DNA of 64,000 bases. Origin: Oceanobacillus rekensis. Lineage in GTDB: Bacteria > Bacillota > Bacilli > Bacillales > Amphibacillaceae. The position numbers were made by a program, and so were the translations under genes. Each line of letters starts with the position of its first letter. Position 1 is the stretch's first letter. The stretch lies in the NCBI RefSeq assembly GCF_002153375.1, contig NZ_MTBQ01000003.1:186001-250000 (forward strand), written 5' to 3'. Below the pieces are notes generated by a model that was not told where the DNA came from, made no database searches, and saw only the letters and a list, made by a program, of their open reading frames with translations. Positions 44,376 to 54,725 of this stretch are shown here, in pieces.

Positions 44376-45230
44376 TTAATTTATTTTAATTAATGCTGGA
44401 TCAAGCATCTCATATCCCTTATCTCTTAACCCCTTTACAATATCTGGAAGTGCTTCTTTCGTCCATTCTCTGTCGTGCATCAAAAGGTTTGCACCTGGTT
44501 TAAGCAATGAGTATGGCACATCTACTTCAGGTCCTTCCCCGGTAACCATGGCTGTTGTCAGTTTTTCAGCATTCATATAAGGTTTGAAATAGTCATAACC
44601 GTACGTCCAGTTCATTACGGTCATACCCTCTGCTTCTGCTACTTGCGTCGAATAGTCTGTATTCGCTCCATGTGGTGCACGGAAAAATACTGGACGTTCT
44701 CCAATAATCTCCTCAACGCGATCATTTAAACTTACAATTTCTTCTTTTTGTACCTCCTCAGATACTTCCGGTATTGTCACATGATTGTATGTATGATTAC
44801 CTATAAAAAAGCCCATATCATGAATTTCTTTTAACATTTTCTCTTCTTCGGGTGTATCAAGAAAATGACCATTCACAAAAAATATCGCTTTAGCATCTAA
44901 TTCTTTAAGTGTTTTTGCCATTTCTACTGCATGTTTATCTGGTGCATCATCAATTGTTAATAATACTACATCCTCATTCGCACCTTCTTTAATTGGAACA
45001 AGCGACCAATTTTCGGTGACTTTGTATTTAGCTTCTGCTTTTTCTTCTATTTCCTCTTCATGCGAATTTTCATTTTCAGCATTTTCTTCACTTTCAGCTT
45101 TTTGCTCCTCTACTGCTTCTGATTCATTACTACTGGATTCTGATTTTCCTTGACTTGTTGTTTCAGTATCATTTGAGCATGCGGATACGATGAGACCTAA
45201 CAAAATAAAGTACAACAAAGTTTTCTTCAT
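44376..45230 (-). CDS. Polysaccharide deacetylase-family lipoprotein
   Basis: 284 residues. Lipobox LIVSACS (Cys about 18), an acidic Glu/Ser/Asn-rich linker of about 50 residues, then a NodB-homology domain: TIDDAPD with the catalytic and metal Asp, GNHTYNHVTIPE with the two metal histidines, FFRAPHGAN, and a final LLMHDREWTKEALPDI. Likely deacetylates or hydrolyses a wall glycan outside the membrane; PdaA-type and PgdA-type substrates cannot be told apart. An isolated gene with its own terminator. Confidence 0.88.
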   Translation of the reverse strand: MKKTLLYFILLGLIVSACSNDTETTSQGKSESSSNESEAVEEQKAESEENAENENSHEEEIEEKAEAKYKVTENWSLVPIKEGANEDVVLLTIDDAPDKHAVEMAKTLKELDAKAIFFVNGHFLDTPEEEKMLKEIHDMGFFIGNHTYNHVTIPEVSEEVQKEEIVSLNDRVEEIIGERPVFFRAPHGANTDYSTQVAEAEGMTVMNWTYGYDYFKPYMNAEKLTTAMVTGEGPEVDVPYSLLKPGANLLMHDREWTKEALPDIVKGLRDKGYEMLDPALIKIN

Positions 45231-45334
45231 ATGTAAATTACCTCCTATATGGAATGAATAGATTACTAGATTTATTATAGGGTATTATGTCACTGTGGGC
45301 AATTTTGCAATCTTAGTATGTATACCAATATTAG

Positions 45335-46685
45335 GGTGAAACTTTATTTTCGCTGTATCTGATATTCTCAAAATATGGGAAAATTAAACTTGGGAAGCCT
45401 GATGACAAGCCTGACTTTTCCTATATAACATGGTTTGCCATGCTATTCAGTGCCGGTATGGGAATTGGTCTTGTATTTTGGGGTGCGGCCGAACCATTAT
45501 CACATTTTAATACCCCACTATACGGTGAATCTGGAACAGGTGACGCTGCTAAGACGGCTATGCATTGGGGACTTCACCCATGGGCAATTTACGCAACTGT
45601 TGGATTAGCATTGGCTTTTTTCAAATTCCGAAAACAATCAACTGGATTGGTAAGCTCTATTCTACACCCATTGTTTGGTGACAGTATTAAAGGCGGATGG
45701 GGAACAATGATTGATACATTAGTTGTTTTCGCAACTGTAATCGGTGTAGCAACTTCATTGGGTTTCGGAGCAATACAGATAAGCGGAGGGTTATCCTATG
45801 TATTCGGCATGGAACAATCAGTTTTTATGGAATTAATCATAATCGCTATTGTGACCGTACTGTTTATGCTATCTGCAATGACCGGACTGAACAAAGGCAT
45901 TAAGTTTCTAAGTAATACCAACTTAGTTCTTGCTATTGCATTATTACTTTTAGTATTTTTTCTTGGACCAACCAATTTTATTCTGAACTTATTTACGAAT
46001 ACGATCGGTAGTTACGTTCAAAATTTACCTAGTATGAGTTTTCGAACGGCTCCCTTTGATGGAGAAAACTCTGGTTGGATTAATGATTGGGCAATCTTTT
46101 ATTGGGCTTGGTGGATCGCATGGGCCCCATTTGTTGGAACATTTATCGCTCGAGTCTCAAGAGGACGGACTATTCGGGAATTTGTTTCAGGTGTATTACT
46201 CGTACCAACTATATTCGGTGGATTATGGTTTACTGTTTTCGGAGGTACTGCCATCCATATGGATATGTTCCAAGGAACAAATATAATAGAACAAGTAACT
46301 ATGGGCGGTGAAGAAATTGCATTATTTGCAATGCAGAAAACTTCCCAGCAGGGACTTTCATATCCATTATTTCCATATTACTTATCAGTACGTTTTTATC
46401 ACATCTGCGGACTCAGCTACTTTCGTACTTGGTATGCAGACATCAGGGGGGAGCTTAGACCCTTCTATTCGCATTAAGTTCACTTGGGGTATTATTCAAT
46501 CCGCAACAGCCGCTGTATTACTTTGGCAGGGTGGACTTCAAGCACTTCAAACAGCTTCAATTATTGCCGCATTACCTTTTACCATTGTCATGCTGCTCAT
46601 TGTAATTTCATTGGTCAAGTCTTTAAAAGAAGAAGTCATCCTCATGGAAAAAACGAATAGAAAAAAGTTAATTAAAGAGGATTAG
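45335..46685 (+). pseudogene. BCCT-family (OpuD/BetT-like) osmolyte transporter, truncated and twice frameshifted
   Basis: Family sequence SKYGKIKLGKPDDKPDFSYI begins at about 45371, but upstream the frame meets a TAG at 45332 and no start or first two helices are present, so about 50–60 N-terminal residues are lost. The body is well conserved (MLFSAGMGIGLVFWGAAEPL; the BCCT signature FYWAWWIAWAPFVGTFIARV). A one-base loss near 46333–46340 and another in the T-run at 46393–46397 move translation through three frames: ALFAMQ, then [19 protein letters not shown], then [20 protein letters not shown] to the normal end and terminator. An intact copy would import glycine betaine or choline. Confidence 0.92.
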
Positions 46686-46714
46686 GTTCTCATAGAGAGA
46701 ACCTGACCTTTTTT
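46684..46714 (+). terminator. Terminator of the BCCT remnant
   Basis: AGGTTCTC (46684–46691) and GAGAACCT (46697–46704), then GACCTTTTTT. Confidence 0.8.
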
Positions 46715-46888
46715 AATCATAGTTTCGTCGACAACCTAACAGCGATTATTTCTATTAGATGATAATTGTTTAATCTCATATCATTTAGTTAACAGTTTAT
46801 TTACATTGGTTCTACAAACGCGTTTCTCTGATAAACTGAAGTTAATTACTATAAAACTAGTTTTTTAACTATGAGGATGTGAGCAGGT

Positions 46889-47278
46889 TTGAGAAGCAAA
46901 CAATTGTTATTGATTCTCATGTTACTACTATTAACAAGTTGCCATAATGATGAATCAATTGAAATCATTACCTTTGCTCCATCTGATAACTATAATGTTG
47001 TCTTCATACCTAAGAAAACGACTGATGATATGAATGAAATGTATATGGATGCACTTATTGAATTAAAGGCGAAGTACCCATTTGAATTAAAAGAAATAAA
47101 TAAAACCAAAAAGAAACCTGAAGAACTGAATGTAAGTAATGTAATGGCTAGCCCATCACTTACTATTTTTAAGAATGGACAAGTTGTTATACAACTGTCT
47201 GGAAATCCATCCAAGGATGAAATTAAAAGGAATCTCGAAATAACTGTTGGAAATGAAAAAAAGGATGCTCCGAATTGA
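46889..47278 (+). CDS. Small lipoprotein with a thioredoxin-like C-terminal pattern
   Basis: 129 residues. Signal peptide LLLILMLLLLTSC with lipobox Cys near residue 18. The remainder has a beta-alpha arrangement ending VMASPSLTIFKNGQVVIQLSGNPSKDEIKRNLE, which resembles the cis-proline half of a thioredoxin fold, but there is no CxxC. The nearest analogy is a non-catalytic thioredoxin-like lipoprotein; I do not recognise the family. The start is TTG 46889; GAGGATG lies at a rather long distance. Codon use is like its neighbours. Confidence 0.6.
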   Translation: MRSKQLLLILMLLLLTSCHNDESIEIITFAPSDNYNVVFIPKKTTDDMNEMYMDALIELKAKYPFELKEINKTKKKPEELNVSNVMASPSLTIFKNGQVVIQLSGNPSKDEIKRNLEITVGNEKKDAPN

Positions 47279-47293
47279 TCGGAACATCCTTTT
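47256..47293. terminator. Bidirectional terminator between the lipoprotein gene and pdhD
   Basis: AAAAGGATGCTCCGA and TCGGAACATCCTTTT arms with one mismatch; T-runs on both strands. Confidence 0.88.
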
Positions 47294-47333
47294 ATTTGTA
47301 TATTAGAAAACACTTGCGCTTTTGTACATTAAG

Positions 47334-48743
47334 CTATTTCATCATATGAATCGGTGTACCTATTGCTACTTCTGCTGCTTCCATTGTAATTTCTCCTAAA
47401 GTAGGATGTGCATGTATGGTCAATGCAATGTCTTCAGCAGTCATGCCAGATTCTATAGCAAGTCCGATTTCAGAAATCATGTCACTTGCATTAGGACCGG
47501 CAATTTGGCCACCGATTACTAATCCATCCTCTTTACGAGTAATTAGTTTTAAGAAGCCATCACTATTATTTAATGATAGTGCACGGCCGTTTGCAGCAAA
47601 TGGGAATTTCCCAACTTTAACATCATAGCCTGCATCCTTAGCTTCTTTCTCTGTTAATCCAACAGTTGCAAGTTCTGGTTCAGTAAATGCTACAGCCGGA
47701 ATACCGATGTAATCCACTTCAGATTTTTCTCCACTAATTGCTTCAGCAGCAATCTTACCTTCGTAAGATGCTTTATGTGCCAGTGGTGGTCCTGCAACGA
47801 TATCACCGATTGCATAGATATTTTCTATATTGGTACGGCTTTGTTTATCAACCTTGATTAAACCTCTATCATCAAGTTCAATTCCAACTTGTTCCAGTCC
47901 AATTTCACTTGTGTTCGGACGACGGCCAACAGTTACCAATACATAATCTGCTTCGACCGTTTCTTCTTTACCGCCTGCTTCATAAGTTACTTTCACACCA
48001 GCTTTTGTTTCTTCTACACCTTTAGCCATTGCTTCAGTAACGATGGTAGCGCCTTTGTTTTTCAAACGCTTTTTAACAAGCTGTGTCATTTGTTTTTCAA
48101 ATCCACTTAGAATATCTTTAGCACCTTCGACAAAGATAACCTCCGTACCGAAGTTTGCATATGCAGATCCTAATTCACTTCCAACATAACCAGCGCCAAT
48201 AACAACCAATTTCTTAGGGATTTCTTTCAAGTTCAATGCACCGGTTGAGTCTAGAACGCGGTCAGAAAACTTAAATGTCGGAATCTCAATAGGTGTGGAT
48301 CCTGTAGCAACAATACAATTTTTAAATTTGTAAGTTTGGGAGGATTTTTCATCCATTACTTTCGCTGTGTTTTTATCAACAAAATATGCTTCACCTTTAA
48401 CAATATCCACTTTGTTACCTTTAAGCAGACCTTCAACACCTGAAGTAAGTTTGTTAACAACAGAGCCTTTCCACTCCTGTACTTTGCCAAAATCAACCGT
48501 TACATTTTCTGATTTAATGCCGAGGTCTTCAGATCCTTTAGCACTTTCAGCTAAATGTCCAGCTTGGATTAGTGCTTTAGAAGGTATACATCCAACATTA
48601 AGACATACACCACCCAATGCTCCTTTATCAACAATTGTTACCTTTTGTCCTAGTTGCGCTGCACGGATTGCGGCAACATACCCACCAGGGCCTGCCCCAA
48701 CGACTAGTGTGTCTACTTCTACCGGAAAATCTCCTACTACCAT
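47334..48743 (-). CDS. pdhD: PdhD (LpdA), dihydrolipoyl dehydrogenase E3
   Basis: 469-residue FAD disulfide reductase that reoxidises lipoyl groups of the pyruvate (and other) dehydrogenase complexes. FAD site [19 protein letters not shown], redox disulfide [16 protein letters not shown] site [17 protein letters not shown], and the C-terminal [14 protein letters not shown] with the catalytic His-Glu. Last gene of the pdh operon, 3 bp after pdhC. Confidence 0.98.
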   Translation of the reverse strand: MVVGDFPVEVDTLVVGAGPGGYVAAIRAAQLGQKVTIVDKGALGGVCLNVGCIPSKALIQAGHLAESAKGSEDLGIKSENVTVDFGKVQEWKGSVVNKLTSGVEGLLKGNKVDIVKGEAYFVDKNTAKVMDEKSSQTYKFKNCIVATGSTPIEIPTFKFSDRVLDSTGALNLKEIPKKLVVIGAGYVGSELGSAYANFGTEVIFVEGAKDILSGFEKQMTQLVKKRLKNKGATIVTEAMAKGVEETKAGVKVTYEAGGKEETVEADYVLVTVGRRPNTSEIGLEQVGIELDDRGLIKVDKQSRTNIENIYAIGDIVAGPPLAHKASYEGKIAAEAISGEKSEVDYIGIPAVAFTEPELATVGLTEKEAKDAGYDVKVGKFPFAANGRALSLNNSDGFLKLITRKEDGLVIGGQIAGPNASDMISEIGLAIESGMTAEDIALTIHAHPTLGEITMEAAEVAIGTPIHMMK

Positions 48744-48746
48744 TCC

Positions 48747-50015
48747 TTACGCCTCCATCATAATTAGTTGTGGATCATTTAGCAATCGTTTAATTTGGTT
48801 TAATGCATGTTGCGCAGTTGCGCCATCAACGATACGATGATCAAAGCTTAAAGATAAAGCGAGAACTGGAGCAACTACTATTTCTCCATCACGAACAATT
48901 GGTTTTTCGGCAATACGGCCAATTCCAAGAATTGCAGCTTCAGGGTAATTCAATACTGGAGTAAACCATTGTCCGCCAGCTGAACCAATATTAGAGATCG
49001 TATTTGAAGCTCCTTTCATCTCGTCTGGTTTAAGTTTACCATCACGAGCTTTTCCTGCCAATTCATTGATTTCCTGAGAGATCTCAAAAATTGACTTTTT
49101 ATCGGCATCTTTAACGACAGGTACTAATAAACCACGATCCGTATCTGCAGCAATACCGATATTGTAATAATGTTTTTGTACAATTTCGTCCGTGTTCTCA
49201 TCAATGTAAGAATTCATGATTGGGAACTTCTTGGATGCTGATACAAGTGCTTTAACAACATATGGCAGATACGTAAGCTTAATTTCTTGCTCTGCAGCAA
49301 TTGATTTGAATTTCTTACGATGTGCAACTAGGTCTGTTACATCGATTTCATCATGCAATGTAACATGTGGTGCTTTTGTTTTTGAGTTGACCATTGCATT
49401 AGCAATTGATTTACGAATACTCGACATTTTCTCACGTGTTTCTGGATATTGACCTTCTGGTGTTGCAGCTGGCTTGGATTCAGTGTTAGCTGATTGATCA
49501 GCAGTTTCACCTTTTTCAGTTGGTTGATCTCCACTTAGATAGCTATCAATATCTTCTTTCAATACACGACCATTTTTACCAGAACCTGATACAGCACTGA
49601 TTTTCACATCATTTTCACGTGCATATTTACGTACAGACGGCATTGCGATTACTCGAATTCCTTCTGAGTCTGCTTCTTCCGATGGTTGCTCTTCTTGTTT
49701 TGTAGCTTGGGATGCTTCTTCTTTTGTAGCCGGTTCTTCTTTCTTCGCATCTTCCGGTTCTTCCTCGGATTCATAACCTTCTGCATCAAAAGAAATTAGC
49801 GTTTCACCTACTGTTGCAACTGTTCCTTCTTCAACATGAACTTTGGTAACCGTTCCATCCACTTGTGATGGAATTTCTACGACTGCCTTATCATTTTGAA
49901 TTTCACATAACACGTCATCTTCTTTTACTTCGTCGCCTACTTTAACGAACCACTTAACAATTTCACCTTCGTGGATTCCTTCACCAATATCAGGCATTTT
50001 AAAATTAAAAGCCAT
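48747..50015 (-). CDS. pdhC: PdhC, dihydrolipoamide acetyltransferase E2
   Basis: 422 residues. One N-terminal lipoyl domain (lipoyl Lys in [13 protein letters not shown]), an acidic Glu-rich linker, a peripheral-subunit-binding domain ([34 protein letters not shown]), a second linker and the catalytic domain ending [18 protein letters not shown] with the active His and Asp. Forms the core of the pyruvate dehydrogenase complex. 24 bp after pdhB. Confidence 0.98.
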   Translation of the reverse strand: MAFNFKMPDIGEGIHEGEIVKWFVKVGDEVKEDDVLCEIQNDKAVVEIPSQVDGTVTKVHVEEGTVATVGETLISFDAEGYESEEEPEDAKKEEPATKEEASQATKQEEQPSEEADSEGIRVIAMPSVRKYARENDVKISAVSGSGKNGRVLKEDIDSYLSGDQPTEKGETADQSANTESKPAATPEGQYPETREKMSSIRKSIANAMVNSKTKAPHVTLHDEIDVTDLVAHRKKFKSIAAEQEIKLTYLPYVVKALVSASKKFPIMNSYIDENTDEIVQKHYYNIGIAADTDRGLLVPVVKDADKKSIFEISQEINELAGKARDGKLKPDEMKGASNTISNIGSAGGQWFTPVLNYPEAAILGIGRIAEKPIVRDGEIVVAPVLALSLSFDHRIVDGATAQHALNQIKRLLNDPQLIMMEA

Positions 50016-50039
50016 TTCAAGAAAACCTCCTACTTAAAT

Positions 50040-51017
50040 TTAGAAATTCATTACTGCATTTACTTTTTCAACAATATCACTATGATTCGGCAACCAAACT
50101 TCTTCTGCATCAGAAAATGCATAAACTGTATCTGGTGCAGCAACACGTAGTACTGGTGCTTCAAGATGTAGGATAGCTTTTTCCTGAATTTCTGCCATTA
50201 CATTCGCTGCAACACCTGCTTGACGTTGTGCTTCTTGAATAACTACAGCACGACCTGTTTTCTTAACAGACTCTAATACTGTTTCATAATCAATTGGCGA
50301 TACCGTGCGAAGGTCAATAACTTCTGCATCGACACCATCTTTTTCAAGCTCTTCTGCTGCTTTAAGTGATGCATGGACCATAGCACCATAAGCAATAAGT
50401 GTTACGTCTTTTCCTTCTCTTTTTACATCTGCTTTACCAATTTCAACTGTATATTCTTCTTCAGGAACTTCGCCACGGAATGAACGGTAAAGTTTCATAT
50501 GTTCTAAAAAGATAACCGGGTCATTGTCGCGAATTGCTGAAATTAATAAACCTTTAGCTTCATATGGAGTCGAAGGGATAACAACTTTAAGACCTGGTTG
50601 TTGTGCCATTAATCCTTCCAATGAGTCTGCGTGCATTTCCGGTGTGTGTACACCACCACCAAACGGAGCACGAACTGTAATCGGAGCCGTATGGTGGCCA
50701 CCAGAACGATAACGCAGACGAGCCATTTGTCCACTGATAGAATCCATTACTTCATATACAAAGCCGAAGAATTGGATTTCAGGAACTGGACGGAATCCTT
50801 GTAATGCTAGTCCAATCGCAAGTCCGCCGATGCCTGATTCAGCTAGTGGTGTATCGAATACACGATCTTCACCAAATTCATCTTGTAGTCCTTCCGTAGC
50901 ACGGAATACACCACCGTTTTGACCGACATCTTCACCAAATACAAGCACATTTTCATCATTTTTTAATTCTGTGCGCATTGCATCAGTGATTGCTTGAATC
51001 ATTGTCATTTGTGCCAT
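50040..51017 (-). CDS. pdhB: PdhB, pyruvate dehydrogenase E1 beta
   Basis: 325 residues: [67 protein letters not shown]. Forms the alpha2beta2 E1 with PdhA; the Glu in GEDVG activates thiamine diphosphate. Starts 3 bp after pdhA. Confidence 0.97.
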   Translation of the reverse strand: MAQMTMIQAITDAMRTELKNDENVLVFGEDVGQNGGVFRATEGLQDEFGEDRVFDTPLAESGIGGLAIGLALQGFRPVPEIQFFGFVYEVMDSISGQMARLRYRSGGHHTAPITVRAPFGGGVHTPEMHADSLEGLMAQQPGLKVVIPSTPYEAKGLLISAIRDNDPVIFLEHMKLYRSFRGEVPEEEYTVEIGKADVKREGKDVTLIAYGAMVHASLKAAEELEKDGVDAEVIDLRTVSPIDYETVLESVKKTGRAVVIQEAQRQAGVAANVMAEIQEKAILHLEAPVLRVAAPDTVYAFSDAEEVWLPNHSDIVEKVNAVMNF

Positions 51018-51020
51018 GAT

Positions 51021-52109
<1,089 letters not shown>

Positions 52110-52240
52110 TCACCTCTTCCTTTCTTCATACCTTTTTATTATTGTCTTTCCTAGCTTACCCAGAATACAAAATCTGTATAAATATATACACATAGTTGTT
52201 GTACCCTTTTGCAGTTATTGATAATCACTACTCTTACTAA

Positions 52241-52292
52241 ATGATAACCTGTTACACTAAATATGTAAAGTGAGTTGATACAATAACTCACT
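52241..52292 (-). promoter_or_regulatory. Likely pdhA promoter with an adjacent dyad
   Basis: On the minus strand TTTACA (52269–52264), 17 bp, TATCAT (52246–52241). Directly upstream and touching the -35 is an 8-bp inverted repeat AGTGAGTT (52269–52276) and AACTCACT (52285–52292) with an 8-nt spacer, suitable as a regulator site. The rest of 52104–52463 is AT-rich with no gene. Confidence 0.55.
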
Positions 52293-52464
52293 AATTTAAT
52301 TTATAGCCTGTTTTCACCTTTTGGTCAACTAATATATATGTTGAGTTATCTTAAATGAAAGGATTTACAAAAAAATAATACGAATTCATCCTTTTAAAAT
52401 CAAACTGTTATAGTATTCATTTCACCTGTGTTAGTTTAAGTGAGACAGATGAAGAAAAATGACA

Positions 52465-52509
52465 TCTAAAAAAGAACGGCATCTAGTCTGGATGCCGTTC
52501 TTTTTTAGA
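52465..52509 (-). terminator. Terminator after ykyA
   Basis: TCTAAAAAAGAACGGCATC and GATGCCGTTCTTTTTTAGA around a 7-nt loop; perfect arms of 19 bp, T-runs both ways. Confidence 0.93.
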
Positions 52510-52514
52510 ATAAC

Positions 52515-53174
52515 TTATGATTCATATGCAACGTCTAATTCGGCTGCTTCGTAAAATTCTTTTTTCAATGCGTTGTATTCGACTGTATGATTATTAAATT
52601 GTTCGTTTAAGTTAAGAACCTGTTCATATGATTCATTAATAGAATTAATTTGGTTCGTTAGTTCTTCCTGCTCAATATTTTCCTGCTGAAGCATGTTGTA
52701 TAACTCCCGCTCTTTTTCTAAGGAGGTCATATAGGCTTCATTGAGTTCTGAATAAACACTATATCGATTATTCATCACATCATACATCTTTTCTGCTTTT
52801 TCCTTCACAACTGTATCTTCAAGATTAGATATTAAATCTTCAATATTAATGAACTCATCTTGTGAAGATTCAATACTCTCTTTCTCCAGTTCAATTTTCT
52901 CCGCGCGTTGATCTATGATCGATAATGCTTCATTAGATAGCTCCGTTATTTGTTCAAAATCATCGATACCCAAGTCAATAATTTTACTATATATTTCCTG
53001 TTCTTGAGTTTCAAGATCAGTAATTGCGCTTTGCTGATTTTCAAACTCTTCTTCAAGTAGAACGGCTTCCTCTAAATGGTTATGTATCTGTTCCTCCGTT
53101 GATTGGCTGCTACATCCAGTTATAACTACTAATAGGATGCTTGATATTATAAAAAATAAGTTCCTTACTCGCAC
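52515..53174 (-). CDS. ykyA: YkyA-like lipoprotein
   Basis: 219 residues. Signal peptide with lipobox VVITGCS (Cys about 21), then an entirely alpha-helical, Glu-rich, coiled-coil body (EEQIHNHLEEAVLLEEEFENQ; SLEKERELYNMLQQEN). Matches the YkyA putative cell-wall-binding lipoprotein family, found between pdh and def in B. subtilis. GTG start at 53174 with GGAGG 7 nt upstream. Function unknown. Confidence 0.9.
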   Translation of the reverse strand: MRVRNLFFIISSILLVVITGCSSQSTEEQIHNHLEEAVLLEEEFENQQSAITDLETQEQEIYSKIIDLGIDDFEQITELSNEALSIIDQRAEKIELEKESIESSQDEFINIEDLISNLEDTVVKEKAEKMYDVMNNRYSVYSELNEAYMTSLEKERELYNMLQQENIEQEELTNQINSINESYEQVLNLNEQFNNHTVEYNALKKEFYEAAELDVAYES

Positions 53175-53407
53175 ATTTCTTCCTCCTAATTTGTTCTATT
53201 ATCGGTAATGTTTTTAAATTATATCACAAAATGTTCTTAAAAAAAGAATGATTACGATAAGCACATCCATCTATTTTAAATTATGATTTATTCCACTAAC
53301 ATATGTTAAGATATTAAATTGAAGTAGATTTCAAAATTCCTAATTTGTATTCCGTTTATTAAATACCCTATATAATATATATCATAAACATGAAGGAGCA
53401 ATATATA

Positions 53408-53959
53408 ATGATAACTATGAAAGATATTGTACGTGAAGGTCATCCTTCCTTGGAAAAAAAAGCAGCGGAAGTAAGCCTTCCAATAAGCGATGAAGAAAGA
53501 ACATTACTTAAAGATATGTTAGAATTTCTTATGAATAGTCAAGATGAAGAAAAAGCGCATATTTACCAGTTAAGAGCGGGCGTAGGTATTGCAGCTCCAC
53601 AACTTGGAATTGAAAAGAGATTAATTGCCATCCATTTTGAAGATTTTAATGGAAAGTTATATAGTTATGGACTGGTTAACCCGAGAATTATGAGTCATTC
53701 TGTTGAAAAGTCGTATTTAAGCTCTGGGGAAGGCTGTCTTTCTGTAGACCGACCAGTGGAAGGATATGTACCGAGACATGCAAGAATCACAATAAAAGCA
53801 ACGGATATAGACGGTAATCCCATTAAACTACGATTGAAGGGTTATCCAGCCATCGTATTCCAACATGAAATTGACCACCTAAACGGTATTATGTTCTATG
53901 ATCATATAAATAAAGATCATCCATACGCAATTCCCGATAATTCTACTCCAATCGAATAA
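53408..53959 (+). CDS. def: Def (YkrB-type), peptide deformylase
   Basis: 183 residues; removes formyl from the N-terminal Met of new proteins using Fe or Zn. Three motifs are intact: [19 protein letters not shown] and [14 protein letters not shown]. The long insertions near [12 protein letters not shown] and the YLSSGEGC region are typical of type 2 (Gram-positive) enzymes. ATG 53408 ([13 protein letters not shown]) has AAGGAG 9 nt upstream; an earlier ATG at 53390 lies on that site. Own terminator. Confidence 0.97.
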   Translation: MITMKDIVREGHPSLEKKAAEVSLPISDEERTLLKDMLEFLMNSQDEEKAHIYQLRAGVGIAAPQLGIEKRLIAIHFEDFNGKLYSYGLVNPRIMSHSVEKSYLSSGEGCLSVDRPVEGYVPRHARITIKATDIDGNPIKLRLKGYPAIVFQHEIDHLNGIMFYDHINKDHPYAIPDNSTPIE

Positions 53960-53963
53960 TTCG

Positions 53964-53996
53964 AAAGGGTGTCTATAATCAATAGACACCCTTTCC
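53964..53996 (+). terminator. Terminator after def
   Basis: AAAGGGTGTCTAT and ATAGACACCCTTT arms, 13 bp, then CCTTCT. Confidence 0.85.
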
Positions 53997-54230
53997 TTCT
54001 GCAGTTCGAATTATTTATTAGATACATACTGAGGCGAGAATGTATAAGATTAATCTCCATGTAAAAGATAAATATACGAGTAGTATTTGTAAGATTTTAC
54101 TATTTTTTTAAAGAATTGATGTCTTTTTATTTAATTATTCCTCATTTCGTACTATACTATAGTTAAGAGGATTGGACGGTAGAATGTTTTGTTGCTTTTC
54201 TTAGATATCTGAAAGGAGACGTGTGTCCTC

Positions 54231-54317
54231 ATGCTGAAGCGCCTAAAAGAAAAGCTTAAGAAACGGTGGAGAGACTTTTTAGGCAAAGAAGGACGTGTAC
54301 CTACTACTTTTAAATAA
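54231..54317 (+). CDS. Possible 28-codon upstream ORF in the rpoY–rnjA leader
   Basis: MLKRLKEKLKKRWRDFLGKE then GRVPTTFK. Strongly basic amphipathic helix, eleven Lys/Arg in 28 residues. AAAGGAG is present but 12 nt before the ATG. TTAATT and TATACT (54131–54158, 16-bp spacer) give a plausible promoter, placing the ORF early in the rpoY–rnjA transcript. It could be a leader peptide or a small membrane-binding protein. I do not recognise it; translation is uncertain. Confidence 0.38.
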   Translation: MLKRLKEKLKKRWRDFLGKEGRVPTTFK

Positions 54318-54361
54318 GACTACCAAGGATGCAACCAATCACAATTTAATAGTTCATCATT

Positions 54362-54393
54362 CCTCCAGTATGCTACGGAAACATACTGGGAGG
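54362..54393 (+). promoter_or_regulatory. Leader hairpin upstream of rpoY–rnjA
   Basis: CCTCCAGTATG (54362–54372) pairs with CATACTGGGAGG (54382–54393) with one bulged base. No T-run follows. The 3' arm contains GGGAGGAAGG, a Shine–Dalgarno-like sequence sequestered in the stem, although no start codon follows at proper distance. Confidence 0.55.
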
Positions 54394-54512
54394 AAGGTTC
54401 TAACGGAAAACTAATAACATCTGTAATGGGAGACAGTTATCGCCAATACTCGAGCATAGCTTATTTCCTTGAACAAATATAAGAAATACAAAAATTAGTA
54501 AGGAGAGATGAA

Positions 54513-54722
54513 ATGATTTATAAAGTTTTATATCAAGAGCTTCCAGACGAAGTTCCAGTACGCGAACGTACACAAACAATCTACGTTGAAGCAGATTCAG
54601 TGAGGGAAGTAAGAAAGAAATTAAGTGATCGGAATTACAACATCGAATATATCCACGAATTAGATGAGGCACATCTGAATTATGAAAAAGCAACCGGTAA
54701 ACTAGAATTGGAGAATATATAA
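54513..54722 (+). CDS. rpoY: RpoY (YkzG), RNA polymerase epsilon subunit
   Basis: 69 residues: [44 protein letters not shown]. Small accessory subunit of Firmicute RNA polymerase, structurally like phage Gp2. AAGGAGAG lies 8 nt before the ATG. It ends 3 bp before rnjA, the conserved rpoY–rnjA pairing. Confidence 0.95.
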   Translation: MIYKVLYQELPDEVPVRERTQTIYVEADSVREVRKKLSDRNYNIEYIHELDEAHLNYEKATGKLELENI

Positions 54723-54725
54723 GCT

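Noticed and set aside
45440-46477. Intact 345-codon BCCT transporter starting at 45440
   Set aside because: Family similarity begins upstream of this ATG, and the last 40 residues are out of frame; the true C-terminus is encoded in another frame up to 46685.
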